From positions 620,001 to 684,000 of the forward strand of contig JAJSPD010000007.1 of assembly GCA_021307315.1 (NCBI GenBank): a stretch of 64,000 bases of DNA, written 5' to 3'. The stretch comes from Bisporella sp. PMI_857. Lineage: Eukaryota; Ascomycota; Leotiomycetes; Helotiales; Helotiaceae. The translations under genes were made by a program, and so were the position numbers. Below the pieces are notes generated by a model, which was not told the origin of the DNA, did no database searches, and worked only from the letters and a program-made list of their open reading frames with translations. Positions within the stretch are counted from its first letter, which is position 1. Each line of letters begins with the position of its first letter. Below, in pieces: positions 23,135 to 35,261 of this stretch.

Positions 23135-23876
23135 GGTAACATTGAGCGTCTAATTTTAGTGCGAAGTTTATGTTCGCCTTACACATAAATGCAATTTGCA
23201 GCGCCAGTTATGGCACTGTTAAATTTATGGCATTCTCAATACGCACGTCTTTGAGTCTAAAAGTGTGTGTCTCATGTACCATGAAATATGATATATCGGT
23301 TTGATAATATAGGATTAAGTTCCGAGTAGAATTCAGGTTAAATCCATTTCAGTAGGGCAGATCAGGAATCATATCTTTCAAATGTCACCCCAACTTAGAA
23401 ATATTCAAGTGACTCATGTAGTGCAAAGTTGTAATTATAAAGTTTTTTTAATAAAAAAATAGGTGGCGAAAAGAAAAGTAAAATTGCGAGGCTTGTTAAG
23501 TGTAGTTCATAGCACGAGTTATTAGTGTGGGTGTACCGCCCTTGCTTGATCCATGGGCAAGTTCACAACAGGGCGCCACGGGAGTAAACCGATAGAGCGT
23601 AGGATTAAGGAGATTATGGCATAGGATATCATGAGTGATATGGTGAGTGCTTAAAGCTGAACTGTCCCTATGGCCATCATCTGCTACAGGCTAAGCCAAG
23701 AACAGAAACCTTCTGGCGCTCAGGTTCTTTTTAATTCGCCTAAACGCTTCCCTCGCATTTCACATTCGACTCCGGCTTATGGATGTCAACTCACCAGGCA
23801 CAACCACATAGGGTGATACTTCTACTGTTCAGCTCTCAGTATTACACAACAATCATATCCTTATTGCTAACAAAAA
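23135..23876. other. intergenic, nothing recognised
   Basis: Contains the 3' end of the PDI-like gene and the promoter of the F-box-like gene. AT-rich, with an A/T run near 23445-23460. No gene is supported. Confidence 0.5.
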
Positions 23877-25529
23877 ATGAGCCAGCAAAGAATCACCCTC
23901 TTTTTCCCTCTCGTCTGGAGGAAGAAGAATTCTCCCCCAGTAGAGAGCCGAAGTCGATTTCTCGAGCTGCCATACAATATTCGCCGTCGAATTTACTTCG
24001 AAGCTGGTTTATTGACAGGAAAGACCATCCATATGAACTTCTGGGCGACGCGTATGAGAACAGGGCTCGACCGAGAACCGCGCGATTATGACGAGAACTC
24101 GTCTTTACCTTCTCTACCACTAAGCCTCATCGCCGTGTGTCGCGCCGTGGACGAGGAGATCACGCAGATCTTTTATGGCGAGAATTGCTTTGCAATCATG
24201 CGACGGGCTCCACGCGGTCTTCGAGCTCTAGAGCGCGTCCGCGACTCGACCCTCCGGAAAATGAGATTCGTCGTCGTTCGACTGAATCTCGCATCCTGTG
24301 CCAATCTTTGCTGCGGCCATCAGGATCGCAAGTGTGGCAATGCCTTCTACGACAGCGGCTTCCATCCGAGTCATGATGAGCCGCTAGACCAAGCCCGCAT
24401 GCCGGGCCAATCTATCATTTCCCAGTGGCAGCGAATCTGCACTCGGCTTTCCGTCATCGAGCCTGGGAAGCTCGCATTTTACCTTGTGTGCGACTGCGCG
24501 GACCATCAGACGGCGGACATGATTGTGCAACCGTTTTTGACCTTGCCTACCCTTCGAGACAGCGCGCTGCGCTTGGCAAGGGATTACGAGCCACAACTGC
24601 AATCCTTGGCTAGAAATGCTGTTCTGCGTGTCACTGGCGGCCACCCTCCCCAGGCTTTGCCGCCTTTCAGATTCCTCAACCTGCCCAAGGAGATCCAGCT
24701 CAGCATTCTAAGATATACATCTTTGGTCAATGATTATGAGATTACTTGCCGTCAAGATCGTATGCACTGTCTCGGCTCATGCTTTGCCAGCGGGGCCGCC
24801 ACTGAAGGCCCCAGGTTTGACATCAGACTATTCAAATGTTTCTGCTCCAAAGGCCACTCCGCTTTCAACTTCCGGTGCGACGGATGCGCAAGCCTCGGCT
24901 TCCCGCACGCAATGTTTCTTGTCAGTCGAGAGTTTAGAGACGCCGCCATTGAGGTCTTTTATGGAAAGAATGAATTTGAAGTATCTATGACACGCTCGAT
25001 TCCGTCATCTGCCGAGCTAGCGCGGGATGCTGGTCATATGTCAATTGTGCATGGACTTCAGCGGTTTCCAAGGTATTCTCTGCAATTCCTCACGCGTCTA
25101 ATCTTTCTCTTCGAAGAATATGAGCTTGGGAGCCTTCAGCTGAACCAGACAGCATGGGCGAGCTGGACCGGTTTAGTCAATGCGCTCTCAAAAGAGGCCA
25201 CCATACCAATCCTTGGCCTTGAAATCCGGTTTACCGAGCCATCTTACAACTCAATCTGGGACCCGCCGCTCGTGGTAGATGATGGCCACGATGAACGGAT
25301 GCTAAGGACTTACCGCAGGATGATCGAGCCCGTTGTGGCTCTGAAAGGCTTGAAAAACTTCTTTGTTCATATGAACTGGAATTCCAGCTGCGGAGTACCA
25401 GGGAAGGGCGTGCCAGATAGGAGACAGATAGTTGAGCAGAAATTTGAACGGATGATAATGGGACAACAATATGATGCTTGGAAATGTGGTAAGGCGGTGA
25501 GAATGGACATGGATATGTACGTGTATTGA
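23877..25529 (+). CDS. fungal protein with two F-box/2EXR-like segments
   Basis: A single 550-codon exon. Residues about 25-45 (RFLELPYNIRRRIYFEAGLL) and about 262-282 (FRFLNLPKEIQLSILRYTSL) both look like the leading helix of F-box-like domains found in fungal proteins that start with 'FL.LP.EIR..IY'. Each is followed by a 'short stretch then RA.DEEI.QIFYGEN' type unit: AVCRAVDEEITQIFYGENCF in the first half and LVSREFRDAAIEVFYGKNEF in the second, so the protein appears to be an internal duplication of one module. Cys-rich pieces (CANLCCGHQDRKC and CFCSKGHSAFNFRCDGC) follow each segment. The family is large in fungi and functionally obscure; an SCF-adaptor role is only a possibility. GC content is higher than in its flanks. 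The frame is intact. Confidence 0.75.
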   Translation: MSQQRITLFFPLVWRKKNSPPVESRSRFLELPYNIRRRIYFEAGLLTGKTIHMNFWATRMRTGLDREPRDYDENSSLPSLPLSLIAVCRAVDEEITQIFYGENCFAIMRRAPRGLRALERVRDSTLRKMRFVVVRLNLASCANLCCGHQDRKCGNAFYDSGFHPSHDEPLDQARMPGQSIISQWQRICTRLSVIEPGKLAFYLVCDCADHQTADMIVQPFLTLPTLRDSALRLARDYEPQLQSLARNAVLRVTGGHPPQALPPFRFLNLPKEIQLSILRYTSLVNDYEITCRQDRMHCLGSCFASGAATEGPRFDIRLFKCFCSKGHSAFNFRCDGCASLGFPHAMFLVSREFRDAAIEVFYGKNEFEVSMTRSIPSSAELARDAGHMSIVHGLQRFPRYSLQFLTRLIFLFEEYELGSLQLNQTAWASWTGLVNALSKEATIPILGLEIRFTEPSYNSIWDPPLVVDDGHDERMLRTYRRMIEPVVALKGLKNFFVHMNWNSSCGVPGKGVPDRRQIVEQKFERMIMGQQYDAWKCGKAVRMDMDMYVY

Positions 25530-26308
25530 CGTCGGAAAGATTCGCTGAAGTCGCTTGATCACAAGATCTCGGCATGAAGAGACTTATAACTAGACCCCGT
25601 GCCACCTCCATTGTACTTGTGACAGTTATAGTGCTGGAGGTTTAGGTGCACTGTTAACATGGGTAAATAGGGGCAGGAAATTCGTGCAAGATGATCCAAA
25701 CCCAGGGCAATAGTCAATTACCAAGGAGTGCTCTACTATGTATCACTCTCTACCATGAAATTTTAAAAGAAACCCTTTAACCTTCATTGTTTTCAATTCT
25801 CAATCCCGCATTTCTACAAACACAAACCTCGGATCGCAATGCTCTAATACCATATCTCAGCATGTCTAAATTAAAATTACTAGTTTAAATAGTTCTTTCA
25901 TTTAACTTAATTACATCCAGCTAAACACGTTTCTATACTAATAAATGGGTTAAAAAAATTATGCCAGGTACAATAAGTACAACGAACATTAAAACAGCGT
26001 TTTTTAATGAGAGAAATAAAATAATATATGAGTACGAAGGTATGTTGTGTTTAAAAGCACCACTTTTCGGTAATCGGGCTGGACAGTTAAAGATGAGATT
26101 TTACTCAATACTTCGTTAAATGCCTCAGTCATGGCTAAATAGCTTGAGTTGTGCATAAACTTCACTTGGGTCTAGTAGGCATTACTTAAGCAGCATTCTC
26201 ACCTCGCCCCTGGCTCGAATATACGGTCTTTCAGCCAAGATAAAGTAGTAACCGCTCACGTCCGAAAATTGAAACAGAACCAGTGAAAGCAAGAGATTAA
26301 TGCTGAGT
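25530..26308. other. AT-rich intergenic region
   Basis: Convergent gap between the F-box-like gene and the minus-strand Zn2Cys6 gene. 25840-26100 is strongly AT-rich. No coding or structural feature is seen. Confidence 0.5.
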
Positions 26309-27424
26309 CTAGGGGTTCATTTTCTTTCCATTAGATTCGGCCAAAATCTGAAGTACTTTCTGACCATTAAACGCTACCAAGAGCATTTTCTGAAACATTC
26401 CTTCCTGGTTGATGCTACTGTGGTCTCCATAATCCTCGACAAACTCGCGGAACGATAACAGAACCTCTGGCTCACCGCCATGGTCTCTCACTGTAGTATT
26501 CCATGCATCTTCAGACATAGCCTCCCACAACCCTCTTCTTGGGTCAAATGGTAAAGCTTCAAGAAAATGGATATAGATGAGGAAGCCTGATCTCATGACC
26601 GAGATTGCCCCTTTAATGAAATGAGCTGCGATGATGGTGCGTCGAATACTTTCAGCCATGATCCAGCCGTGCCACTGGGAAACTCCTTCGCTATTCGCCG
26701 GCTGGTCTTGAACTGCGGCCCAAAGATGCTCGATCCAACTCACAAGTAGTTCAACATACTGCTGTATCTCAGCTTTGAACTCAGATGGCAAGTTGTTGAC
26801 CGAGTAAATGATAAGAAGTAACGCTAACTCATGTATATAGATGAGCACATCTTTTAAAGGAAAGATCTTGATATCAAGATCTCTTAAGAGCCGCAAATGA
26901 GCATTTCGCGATGGGCGGACAATACTTGAAGAGCCGGCTATAATACGTCTATGTAGGTCCATAATATCCTGCATGTGAGCAGCACTATCCGCTTGTTCCA
27001 GATACAGCCGAGCATGAACAAAAGGCGACGATTGTCCTTGCTGTATCCGATCCAGCATCTGCGCCAACTCGGAGACAAACCAAAGAAGCATCGCCTCGTC
27101 AGGAACCATCCGTAGCTCCGGAGCTGGCAAGCCCTGATTATGCTGCTGTAATGCCTCAGCGGCAGCCCGGTGAGCCGCAGTCACGTCGTTGAAAACTGCA
27201 TAGTTTGCATGTGCAGGTATTTCGGTGCTCGCAAGCCGACCTTCTGAAAGGGGTGTTGTGATTGGCTGCTCTTCCGGACTGAGGCTCACCTGAGCCAACG
27301 GTTCGAGGTCATAGGCGCACGGTATCCCGTTTTTAAGGCACCGAGCACATTTGGGAAGCTGCGGTTGGCATTTTCGCTTGGCGGCAGTGCAGGCATGACA
27401 GGATTTGCGGAGCGAAGGAGGCAT
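26309..27424 (-). CDS. Zn(II)2Cys6 transcription factor
   Basis: I start at the ATG at 27424, which puts the zinc cluster at the N-terminus, as is usual; the frame is open further upstream to 27556. The motif is C9-HA-C12-x6-C19-x6-C26-AR-C29-x6-C36, a textbook CX2CX6CX6CX2CX6C cluster, followed by a basic/hydrophobic linker. The remaining 330 residues contain a helical region (EAMLLWFVSELAQMLDRIQQ, WHGWIMAESIRRTIIAAHFI) like those of pathway-specific fungal regulators. 371 residues, no intron needed. It is a nuclear DNA-binding regulator with unknown targets; neighbours do not suggest a cluster. Confidence 0.85.
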   Translation of the reverse strand: MPPSLRKSCHACTAAKRKCQPQLPKCARCLKNGIPCAYDLEPLAQVSLSPEEQPITTPLSEGRLASTEIPAHANYAVFNDVTAAHRAAAEALQQHNQGLPAPELRMVPDEAMLLWFVSELAQMLDRIQQGQSSPFVHARLYLEQADSAAHMQDIMDLHRRIIAGSSSIVRPSRNAHLRLLRDLDIKIFPLKDVLIYIHELALLLIIYSVNNLPSEFKAEIQQYVELLVSWIEHLWAAVQDQPANSEGVSQWHGWIMAESIRRTIIAAHFIKGAISVMRSGFLIYIHFLEALPFDPRRGLWEAMSEDAWNTTVRDHGGEPEVLLSFREFVEDYGDHSSINQEGMFQKMLLVAFNGQKVLQILAESNGKKMNP

Positions 27425-28768
27425 TCTCTTCCTGGTGGTACTTAGCCATATGAAATATCTCCCTATGCGAAAGGATGACGGATGTACTGGAGTCGTAAGT
27501 TGTGGATCCAGGTACCCGAGAATTGCTCTAGTCTTGAAATGGTTTGGCTGCCGCAATTATTTCAGGGGAACGTCGATCATTTTAATGAGGCCTCACATAT
27601 CAGGCATTCAGTTGCCCTCACTCCAATGATAAACTCCAATTCAAGCCGTGACTTCCGCTAAACAGAAAGAAGATGACTAGTAATTGGTCTACTTACAGAG
27701 AGACAAGCATCTTTTGGGTTTAGTTTCCGCTAGAAAGGCCAGAGAGCAGAATGATCTCAGCCTCAGAAAGTTGCATGACTATACAAGTAATCCACTATCG
27801 TTCTCTCGCGTCCTCCAACATGATTTCCCTCACCTCCCTCACCCGAAGTCCCAAATCTTTCGAATAGCTTTCTTTCCTTTTACCAATCTGTCTCTGTGCG
27901 AACTCCCCCAAAAATAATGGAATATAACCAAGACCTTCCTCGCGGAAAGTATGCCTCCTTCCCATCTCCTTGTTCCCAAAGCCAAACTAATGAATCACCA
28001 CACAGAGTTCCCCCAGTCTACTGCTGGGGCCACAAAGATATCCCAAGACAGTGGGGTATTCAAACCAACGCCCTCTCTTCAAACCAACTACGGCCCCTCG
28101 CGGGTGCAAGCCACAACGCCACTTTCAACACCTTCCGTCGTGTTAAGGGACAGTTTCTGTATGTGGCGCCACCACTTGCTGCCGCTTTATTGTTGATTGA
28201 ATGGGCAGAGAGGCGGTATATACTCCACTTTTGCTCTTCTATTGCTTGTGATATGACGGGAAAGGGGAGGACGAAAAAATTTGCTGATTGGGTTTTAGGA
28301 ATAAATTCTTGAATTCAAAGGAGGGAAGAAGGATGTATATGGATGGCGACGACGAGATATAAGTTTATAGGTTGATATACCAGAGAGTGGCAGAGGATTT
28401 GAAGGAGGCATGTAGAATAAGGGAGACCCGTACTCTGAGGTAATATCCCATTCATAGATTAGACGCAGAGCATGCAACAGAGACAGTAAAAGCATATCCT
28501 CCTGCCTAAAAAGATGCTTCGTGGAGTTTCAAACATCCAAGACACTGGCTCCGTTGATCTGGGTTCACTAGAAAGGTATGGAAAATAACAAGTGCGAGCT
28601 GACACAATCTTAATTCTGGTGCTACCGGGAGAGACATGATCTTTGACAGTCATGAAGTTTAGAATGAAGACCTGTTTTCCCAAGAGAATCAGACCAACAG
28701 CGGCTCAAGCTTGGAAGCTAAAGCTGCACCTTGGGCACCCAAATAAGTATTGCTCAGCCCGGCGACGT
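27425..28768. other. 1.3-kb gap without a supported gene
   Basis: Lies upstream of the Zn2Cys6 gene and downstream of mkt1. Frames at 27684-27917 and 27896-28312 on + are short and show no family signature. A small lineage-specific gene cannot be excluded. Confidence 0.5.
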
Positions 28769-31328
28769 TTACCTTCTCGCAATCAGATACTTTTTAGCTT
28801 CATCCCAAGCTTTTCGATCTGCCTGCGGAACTTCACTAGTACTAAGGGTCTTAATACCTTCATATAATGCATCAAAGAAATCGAACGCAACATCTAGATC
28901 CTCTGAGATGTTGATTCCATGAGGGAGATACTTCCCAGCATAGTCTTCCTTCGTAATCTTTGGCGCTTCTGGAGAAGTGTTGTCATCCAAATATGTTTTG
29001 ACTGCAATGCCAAGGCCGATATCGACATCCGTACCAAACGGGAGACTACTTTATATCAGTTAAATGCATGAATGACGATAAATTTGCTAACCTTTGGCCG
29101 AGTTTACGATAGTCCCCAGGGTCTCTCTCTCGGATCGCTTCGTTACTCAAGAACATTTGTGCTGCCACAGCCTCTACCATGTCTCTATCTGCTTCACGCA
29201 CAGCTTTGATGATCGAATAAAATGAGAGGAAGTTCTTGCTCAGAGGGCCAGTATAACCTAGACTCTCGTGCCGCAGCTTAAGAAGACAGGCAGTTCGACT
29301 GACAAGCATGCAACTTGCCTTCTGCTCATCCGTGCCCCTAAGTGGCCCGCCGATAAGTTTTGTATGAGGATTTCGAGAATTGAGATTTCCAAAGCGCAAG
29401 AGCTCAAAGGCAAGGAAGGCTGCTTCTTCGAGATGATGAACGTCGCCAAATTTCTGTACAATGGGGCTAATAGCCTTGAACGTGGTTGCTAGTGCTTTGC
29501 CCCAAGTTGAAAGCTCGTGATCATCGTTTGTATACCCTCGAAGGTGCATAAAACGCCAGATAGCATTTGAGAGCACTTCTGATGTCGATTTCAACCCAAC
29601 CACTCGCATGCTCGATTTTGTTTTCTTGAAGAAATTTGAATCTTGCAAAGCTAATACAGCAAAAGAAAGCCTTCCTGGCTTTGTGGTTGACAGGCCAGTG
29701 ACGGAATTTAGCTCCACATCTTTAACTCCCCAAGTGCGGGTTTTCTCCCTAGGTTGTTGTAGCTCTTCAAGAAGTAGCTTCTCGTTTCTTTTCTTCTCGT
29801 CAAACCAGAATCGAACATTTATTTCTTTCTTGATGAAAACGAAGTGCAACTCCTTTGCGATCAAAGCAGATGTGATTGCTTGCAGAGGCAGCAATGAAGT
29901 TGTTATTAATTGTTTGTATTCTTCCGAGTCAACACCGTCCAGTGTAGGGTATACTTGAATATCGAGCCATGTAAGACAACTGATGATTCGTGCACCGATC
30001 AAGCCATTTTGGAGATAGTGATAGAGCTCGCTAGTCGTTTGGAGGCCAATATATGAAGGATGGTCTGCCGTCAATGTATCATAGTCCTTAACATGATACT
30101 GACCTTTTTCATTAATAGTGATGCAATGATCAATTGCCATCCGCGCTTTCTGGAAGTTGTCCAGCCACTCAGGGTCGTATTTCCTAATTTCATCATTCGA
30201 GTAGAAGTTACATGCCTGAATTATCGACTTGCCGTGCGCTCGCAGTATATTGAATGCATCGCTGATGGTAAATGATGTACTTGTTCCTGTGATCTGCGGC
30301 CCCTGCGGGAATTGTGGCAGGAAGGATGTTCCGGTCATTAGAATAGCACTACAATAAACACTTAGTCAGCGATGTTGCATCGAGAGTTAGTATTCCAAAA
30401 AGATTTTGGTCAAATGTACTTACTCAACTAGAAGGTTTGGTGTAATATTCAGCTTCTTTATTAATGATAGCTTTGAGATTCCACGAAAGCACTGCTGGTC
30501 CCAATCTGATGAGGTTGGCGTGAACATTAATGCATCATCAATATTGAAGAGAAGAAGCTCTCGTGAGCCCATGACCCCATCAATGTATCGAATTTCTAGG
30601 GTATTGAGGTATGCGAGCTGCGCGACAATTAGGCAAGTGTGTAGCAAGAGATTCACAAACTTACCTGTGCACATGCACTGAAGGGCGCGACAATAAATTC
30701 TAGGCCCCGTTCATAAAGAACATCTTGCAAGATTGGATATAAATCCCGGGGCCGGACAGCACCTAATAAGGGATGTTAAACCTGAACTATCTCACGGATT
30801 GACCGTCGTACCAGCAGATCCAAACGCCTTGACAGCTTCAGTAGGCTTATTATCGCCATATAGGTCCCACGCAGTTTTGGTAGTCTCAAGAGCAGTCTTG
30901 GCAGCTCGAAACTCCATTTCAACCTGTCCCACCGTTGGTTGGCCGTCAAATACAAACAAAGGTCTCATTTTATGAGTTTTCCAGTGGTTTAACTCATTCT
31001 CAATTGTTTTCTCGAGTGCTAAGGGGAATCCGCCTAGTGCTGCCAGAAGTGGTTCGGGGTATTCGTCAGTTAAACGGAGTAGATAGTCAGAAGCTTCAAC
31101 ACCGATGACGGCATTTTCCATCTCTTTGAATGGTGATAGTCTGGTATATATTAGCGCAGAGGCACGTAGCGGAAAGCACATGACTTACATGGTATCGGCA
31201 CTTATGAACCGATCATCTTTATAATCTATCTCTCATGATCAGCAGCATTCGTCAATGTATGGGCTATCATAAAGCAGAGACCGGGCTCCAATATCGATAT
31301 TGACACTGTTGCTAGACGCGGGAGGCAT
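28769..31328 (-). CDS. mkt1: Mkt1-like post-transcriptional regulator (XPG/FEN1 fold)
   Basis: Exons read on the minus strand: 31189-31225, 30812-31140, 30665-30762, 30424-30617, 29092-30348 and 28769-29045, plus a tentative first exon 31307-31328, about 737 residues; introns are mostly 46-75 bp. The XPG-N region carries MENAVIGVEASDYLLRL, LAALGGFPLALEKTIENEL and RPLFVFDGQPTVGQ; the XPG-I region carries RGLEFIVAPFSACAQLAYLN and YIDGVMGSRELLLFNIDDAL. The acidic residues that bind metal in FEN1 (the GEAEAE and D-M-D positions) are missing, as expected for Mkt1, which is not a nuclease. The C-terminal MKT1 domain has LMTGTSFLPQFP, NAIWRFMHLRGYTNDDHELS and EEAAFLAFELLRFG. Mkt1 works with Pbp1 in the cytoplasm on mRNA fate. 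The N-terminal 15-20 residues are the weak point of the model. Confidence 0.8.
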
Positions 31329-31989
31329 TTTATTGAATCTCAGATACCCGTATTTCCTATTCCCCTCCTTCAAGGTCTTTCCATCTTGTTCTTTTGTCCA
31401 TTGGAACTATGCAGTTGAAGTCAACTTACGAGGCATGATGAGGGGTAGAGGGGAAGGACAGTTGCTCCTCCCGATTTGTTTCGATGTTTCTTTGCGAATC
31501 CAATTCTCAGAGTCGCTCCGGCATACAAAAACCAGCAAGCCCCGCAAAGGTGTGCGAAGGTATAGACAAATGATAGGCGGGATCAAATGTACGTTTAAGG
31601 TGTTCTGAATGTTCAGAGGCGGATGAGGACTCGATTATAGCAGTCGCAGATCCTACAAGTGTGCTGAGCCTGGATGTGAGGTGATGAGGAGGCAATTGAG
31701 AGGCTTAATGGGGTGGTTTAGGTTGGCTGACTGGGGAGGAAGTGGTTGTTGATTGGAACCTTATTTCTGAGCCTCGTCGTTGTGGTACCTTTCTGTGGCT
31801 GAAGCTCACCCATAAGGCTTAGCGTAATGTGGCTTCTTCATCACGTGATATAGAACTCTTATCTCGGTGTACACGCCCGAGCTGGGCCGATATGTCACTA
31901 CTTCCTTCCATTCTTCAAGAAATTTAGGTTATAAAGCTCACTTCTCTTGCAACCCAGGTGTTTCTCGGCAATAAATAACTCCAATCGTT
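31329..31989. other. divergent promoter region, mkt1 / dioxygenase
   Basis: Holds the upstream regions of the minus-strand mkt1 and plus-strand 2OG oxygenase. A TATA-like TTATAAAG lies at about 31930, some 60 bp before the oxygenase start. No extra gene is supported. Confidence 0.5.
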
Positions 31990-33433
31990 ATGTCAGTCAT
32001 CAACAAGAAGCTTGCAAAAATTCCTGTGGTTGATATCACTTGTGGTGGTGCTCCTGCAGACACATATTCGGATGTTGCCAAGGCTCTCTGTAGTGCAGCG
32101 TACGATTATGGCTTCGTATATATCAGGAACCAGGGCAAGGATATTCCCATTGGAGCTATTGATCGTGCATTTGAACTCGTGAGGCATGCCCAAGGTCAGA
32201 AATAAATGCGCAGCTAATTTGTATGGAGTCAAAATCTCTCTTTGCCTCTCCAGTCGAAGAAAAAGAGCCATGCAAGATCACCGAAAACGTCTGCTGACCT
32301 CGAATCTTTTTCCTGGTGCACACTTCTGACTCATAGATAGAACCGCGGATGGTCTGGAATGCATACTGAGACTCTAGATGCTAAGAATCAACGAGTATTT
32401 CATCCACCTCAACCATGCTTAGCAATTACTAACAGAGTCATAGGTTGGGGACTTCAAAGAGTAAGAATTTACGAGTCATATTATATCATTAAATGTATTG
32501 ATGCTTCTCAGAGCTTTTAACTTGGGCGAATTCGTAAAGGGAAAGGCTCAACAACCACTGCCAGCGGCTCTAGTTGACCATGAGTCCTTCCTTCATGAAT
32601 TTCAACACCTTTGCCACTGTCTCGTTCTGAAAATTCTCACTCTCTTTGCAGTTGGCCTCGAGGTAATCACTTCGTACCCTCACCCTCTCAGTTTAGACAC
32701 AATTATAACCAATTGCAGATTAGAGCGGAAAATGGCGGTGCAAATTGGTTCAAATTCCGGCATGAAGATGGCCCCACTAGCTCCATTTTGCGGCTCCTTT
32801 ATTATCCCGCTATTAAGCCAAGCGAAAACTTCCAGCCTTCCGTCGATATACGCGCGGGTGCCCATTCTGATTATGGATCTATTACCCTTCTGTTCCAGCG
32901 GCCTGGTCAGCCGGGTTTAGAGATCGTCCCACCATCCACTCTTCCAGCTGATGGCGTTAAAGACTATGGTTCTGCTGCATCCGTATGTCGCTTCAAAAGA
33001 TTGCCATCCGTATCTTACTCAAAATTAAATCGTTGCATACAATAGCTTTAGCTAATCACAACTCGCGTAGTGGACTCCTGTCGCAGTATATCCTCCAGGC
33101 ACTGAATCCGATCCATCGCCACCCATACTCGTCAACATTGGCGACCTCCTCTGCTACTGGACCAATGGTTTGCTCAAAAGCACCGTTCATAGGGTTGTCT
33201 TTCCTCAAAACGGCCCACAAGGCGGGGAAGATCGATACAGCATTGCATACTTTGCCCACCCACGTAATGATACGGTTTTAGAGCCAATTCCAAGCACGAT
33301 AGTGAGCTCTCGCAAGGAACTTAGTGGCATCGGGCCAGAGGGCAAAAAGTCAATAACTGCGGCTGAGCACTTGATGGGGCGGTTAAAGGCTACGTATTTA
33401 AACTTGTACAACGATGACGATGAAAAAAAGTAA
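31990..33433 (+). CDS. 2-oxoglutarate/Fe(II) dioxygenase (isopenicillin N synthase-like)
   Basis: Seven exons: 31990-32194, 32254-32288, 32341-32394, 32444-32460 (17 nt), 32512-32662, 32719-32982 and 33071-33433, 362 residues. The DIOX_N domain opens with KIPVVDITCG and YDYGFVYIRNQG. The catalytic jelly roll carries H203-x-D205 in GAHSDYGSITLLFQ, distal H282 in STVHRVVFPQ and R297 in EDRYSIAYF, the 2OG-binding RxS. All facial-triad residues are present, so it should be active. Members oxidise many small molecules, and the substrate is unknown. It stands beside a Gfo/Idh oxidoreductase and an organic-anion-type MFS carrier, a layout that fits uptake and breakdown of a carboxylic or sugar-derived compound, but this is inference. 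Confidence 0.88.
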
Positions 33434-33845
33434 TCCGGGGTTGCGGAAAGATCCAACAAGACTCAAGAATGGATGAGTATCTCATCAAGTATTGATTTTT
33501 GAAGCGTGGTACTGCTATAGAGCATTATACAGAGCGCTATGAGCATTTCTAACATTTGTTCCCCCTTAAATCAGTGAATGAAACGCAGTTCTACCAAAAG
33601 TGGATATTGAACATCATAGGAGTATATCTTGGCTCAGATACATTGGAAGCGTCTAACTAGCAATCAGGCCGTCAAGCAACTATTTATTTAACAAGTTTGA
33701 AAAACATTCCACCGGAAAGGTCCGCTCCTCTCCACTTTTCACTATAATGCTCTACTAACACATCAACTCAACTGTATTGAGTATAAACAATTCGTTTGAG
33801 TCAGTGCAGCCTGGATATATTTGTATTCCTTTTCGCGAAATGACT
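33434..33845. other. convergent 3' region
   Basis: Between the 3' ends of the dioxygenase (+) and the Gfo/Idh gene (-). AT-rich; no gene or clear structure is seen. Confidence 0.6.
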
Positions 33846-35261
33846 TTAGCTCTTCAAATCCAAAATATCTTTCACTAAAACAACACCCTCCGTTCTCAAA
33901 GACCGATTAGCAGCAATACCCGTCAAGATACTCCTTGCGCCATCAATATGATTCGCAGCTCTTCCAAAACTATCCACTTTTCCCTCGCCTCCAAACAAAT
34001 CATGCAAGAGTACCGGATCACCACCCCCGTGTCCTCCAAGACCACCCGCAATTTCAATTTCTCTCGGTGCCTCGAATAATGGCCTCAGTGTTAGGGTACA
34101 CTTCTCCAATGCGCCCTCAATGCCCTGCTCGCCACCACTATTCACGTAACTTTTCTCTATCACATCCAGCTCCAGTCGGCCTTTGGTTCCATTAAACACA
34201 GCTTTAAAGCCTTCCCATGGTGAGTATGCAATCAAGCTATACGTCAGAATCGCGCCACTCTTATACTTGACCAACACACCCATCGTATCCTCAATGCTAA
34301 TCCCGTCTCCAAACACACTCTGGTCACGATAATACGCATCCTCATGCTCAGCTTCGAGGTACATCTTCCTAAGCTGCTCATGCTCCTCCAGGTGCAGCGC
34401 GAATGGATCCTTCTTTGCGACCTCTGAGCCGTGGGCACGAGTATAGAACTCATTGATGCCTCGAGATTCAGCGTTCTCACGGCCGTAAAACATAAGCCCA
34501 CCTTGGGCGACGACGGAGACGGGCGACGAGCGCAGCCAGAAGTTGATGAGGTCGAAGTGGTGCGTGGACTTATGAACGAGAAGACCTCCGCTGTTGCGTT
34601 TGTCTCGGTGCCATCGACGGAAATAGTCAGCTCCATGGCTAGTGTTGAGCGCCCATTCGAAGTGGATAGAGTTTACTTTGCCTATTGCTCCATCTCCTGA
34701 TTTCCCGTCAGATTCTATTTAAACTGAGTTGTCGTGGGGCAGATGCGTGAGTTCGTGATACCAGCCTAAGATGCAACATCGTACAGAATGAGGAACCATT
34801 TATATGCACTTACCAAGTAGCTCGTATACCTTGGTATTATGTGGCGCATATCGGTAGTTGAATGTTACTCTAACCTTCTTCCCAGTCCTGTTGACCGCAT
34901 CGATGATGTTCTGGCAACGGACCTCGTCGATCGTCATGGGCTTCTCTGTGATCACATTACATCCCAACTCAAGAGCCTTGATGATATAGATATCATGAGT
35001 ACGATCCATAGTAGTGATTATCACCTCGTCCGGGTTTGTCTCCTTAATCATTTTCTCAAAATCTTGAGCTTTGTATGTGGGAAGGGGTGCTGAGGGATAT
35101 GAAAGCGCTTTCAGGTTGTCGTTGGCGACATTCATCCGGGTCTGGTTTGTATCACATAATCCGACGATGATTGAGGTTGACTTATAATCTTTTGCCAGAG
35201 AGCTATAAAAGAAACCACTTCGACCTCCGCACCCAACTATTGCATACCTCTTTGGAGCCAT
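33846..35261 (-). CDS. Gfo/Idh/MocA-family oxidoreductase
   Basis: Two exons, 35261-34814 and 34696-33846 (intron 117 bp), 432 residues. The start at 35261 puts the Rossmann loop VGCGGRSGFFYSSLA at residues 9-23. EKPM at 106-109 is the family signature that contacts NAD(P), and RVTFNYRYAPHNTKVYELLG follows. The C-terminal alpha/beta domain has HFEWALNTSHGADYFRRWHR and HKSTHHFDLINFWL, where the paired His residues lie in the substrate pocket. Members oxidise or reduce sugars, inositols and related polyols. The long HKSTHHFD branch is shared with bacterial and fungal glycoside-modifying oxidoreductases. Exact substrate unknown. Convergent with the 2OG dioxygenase and divergent from the MFS gene. 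Confidence 0.9.
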
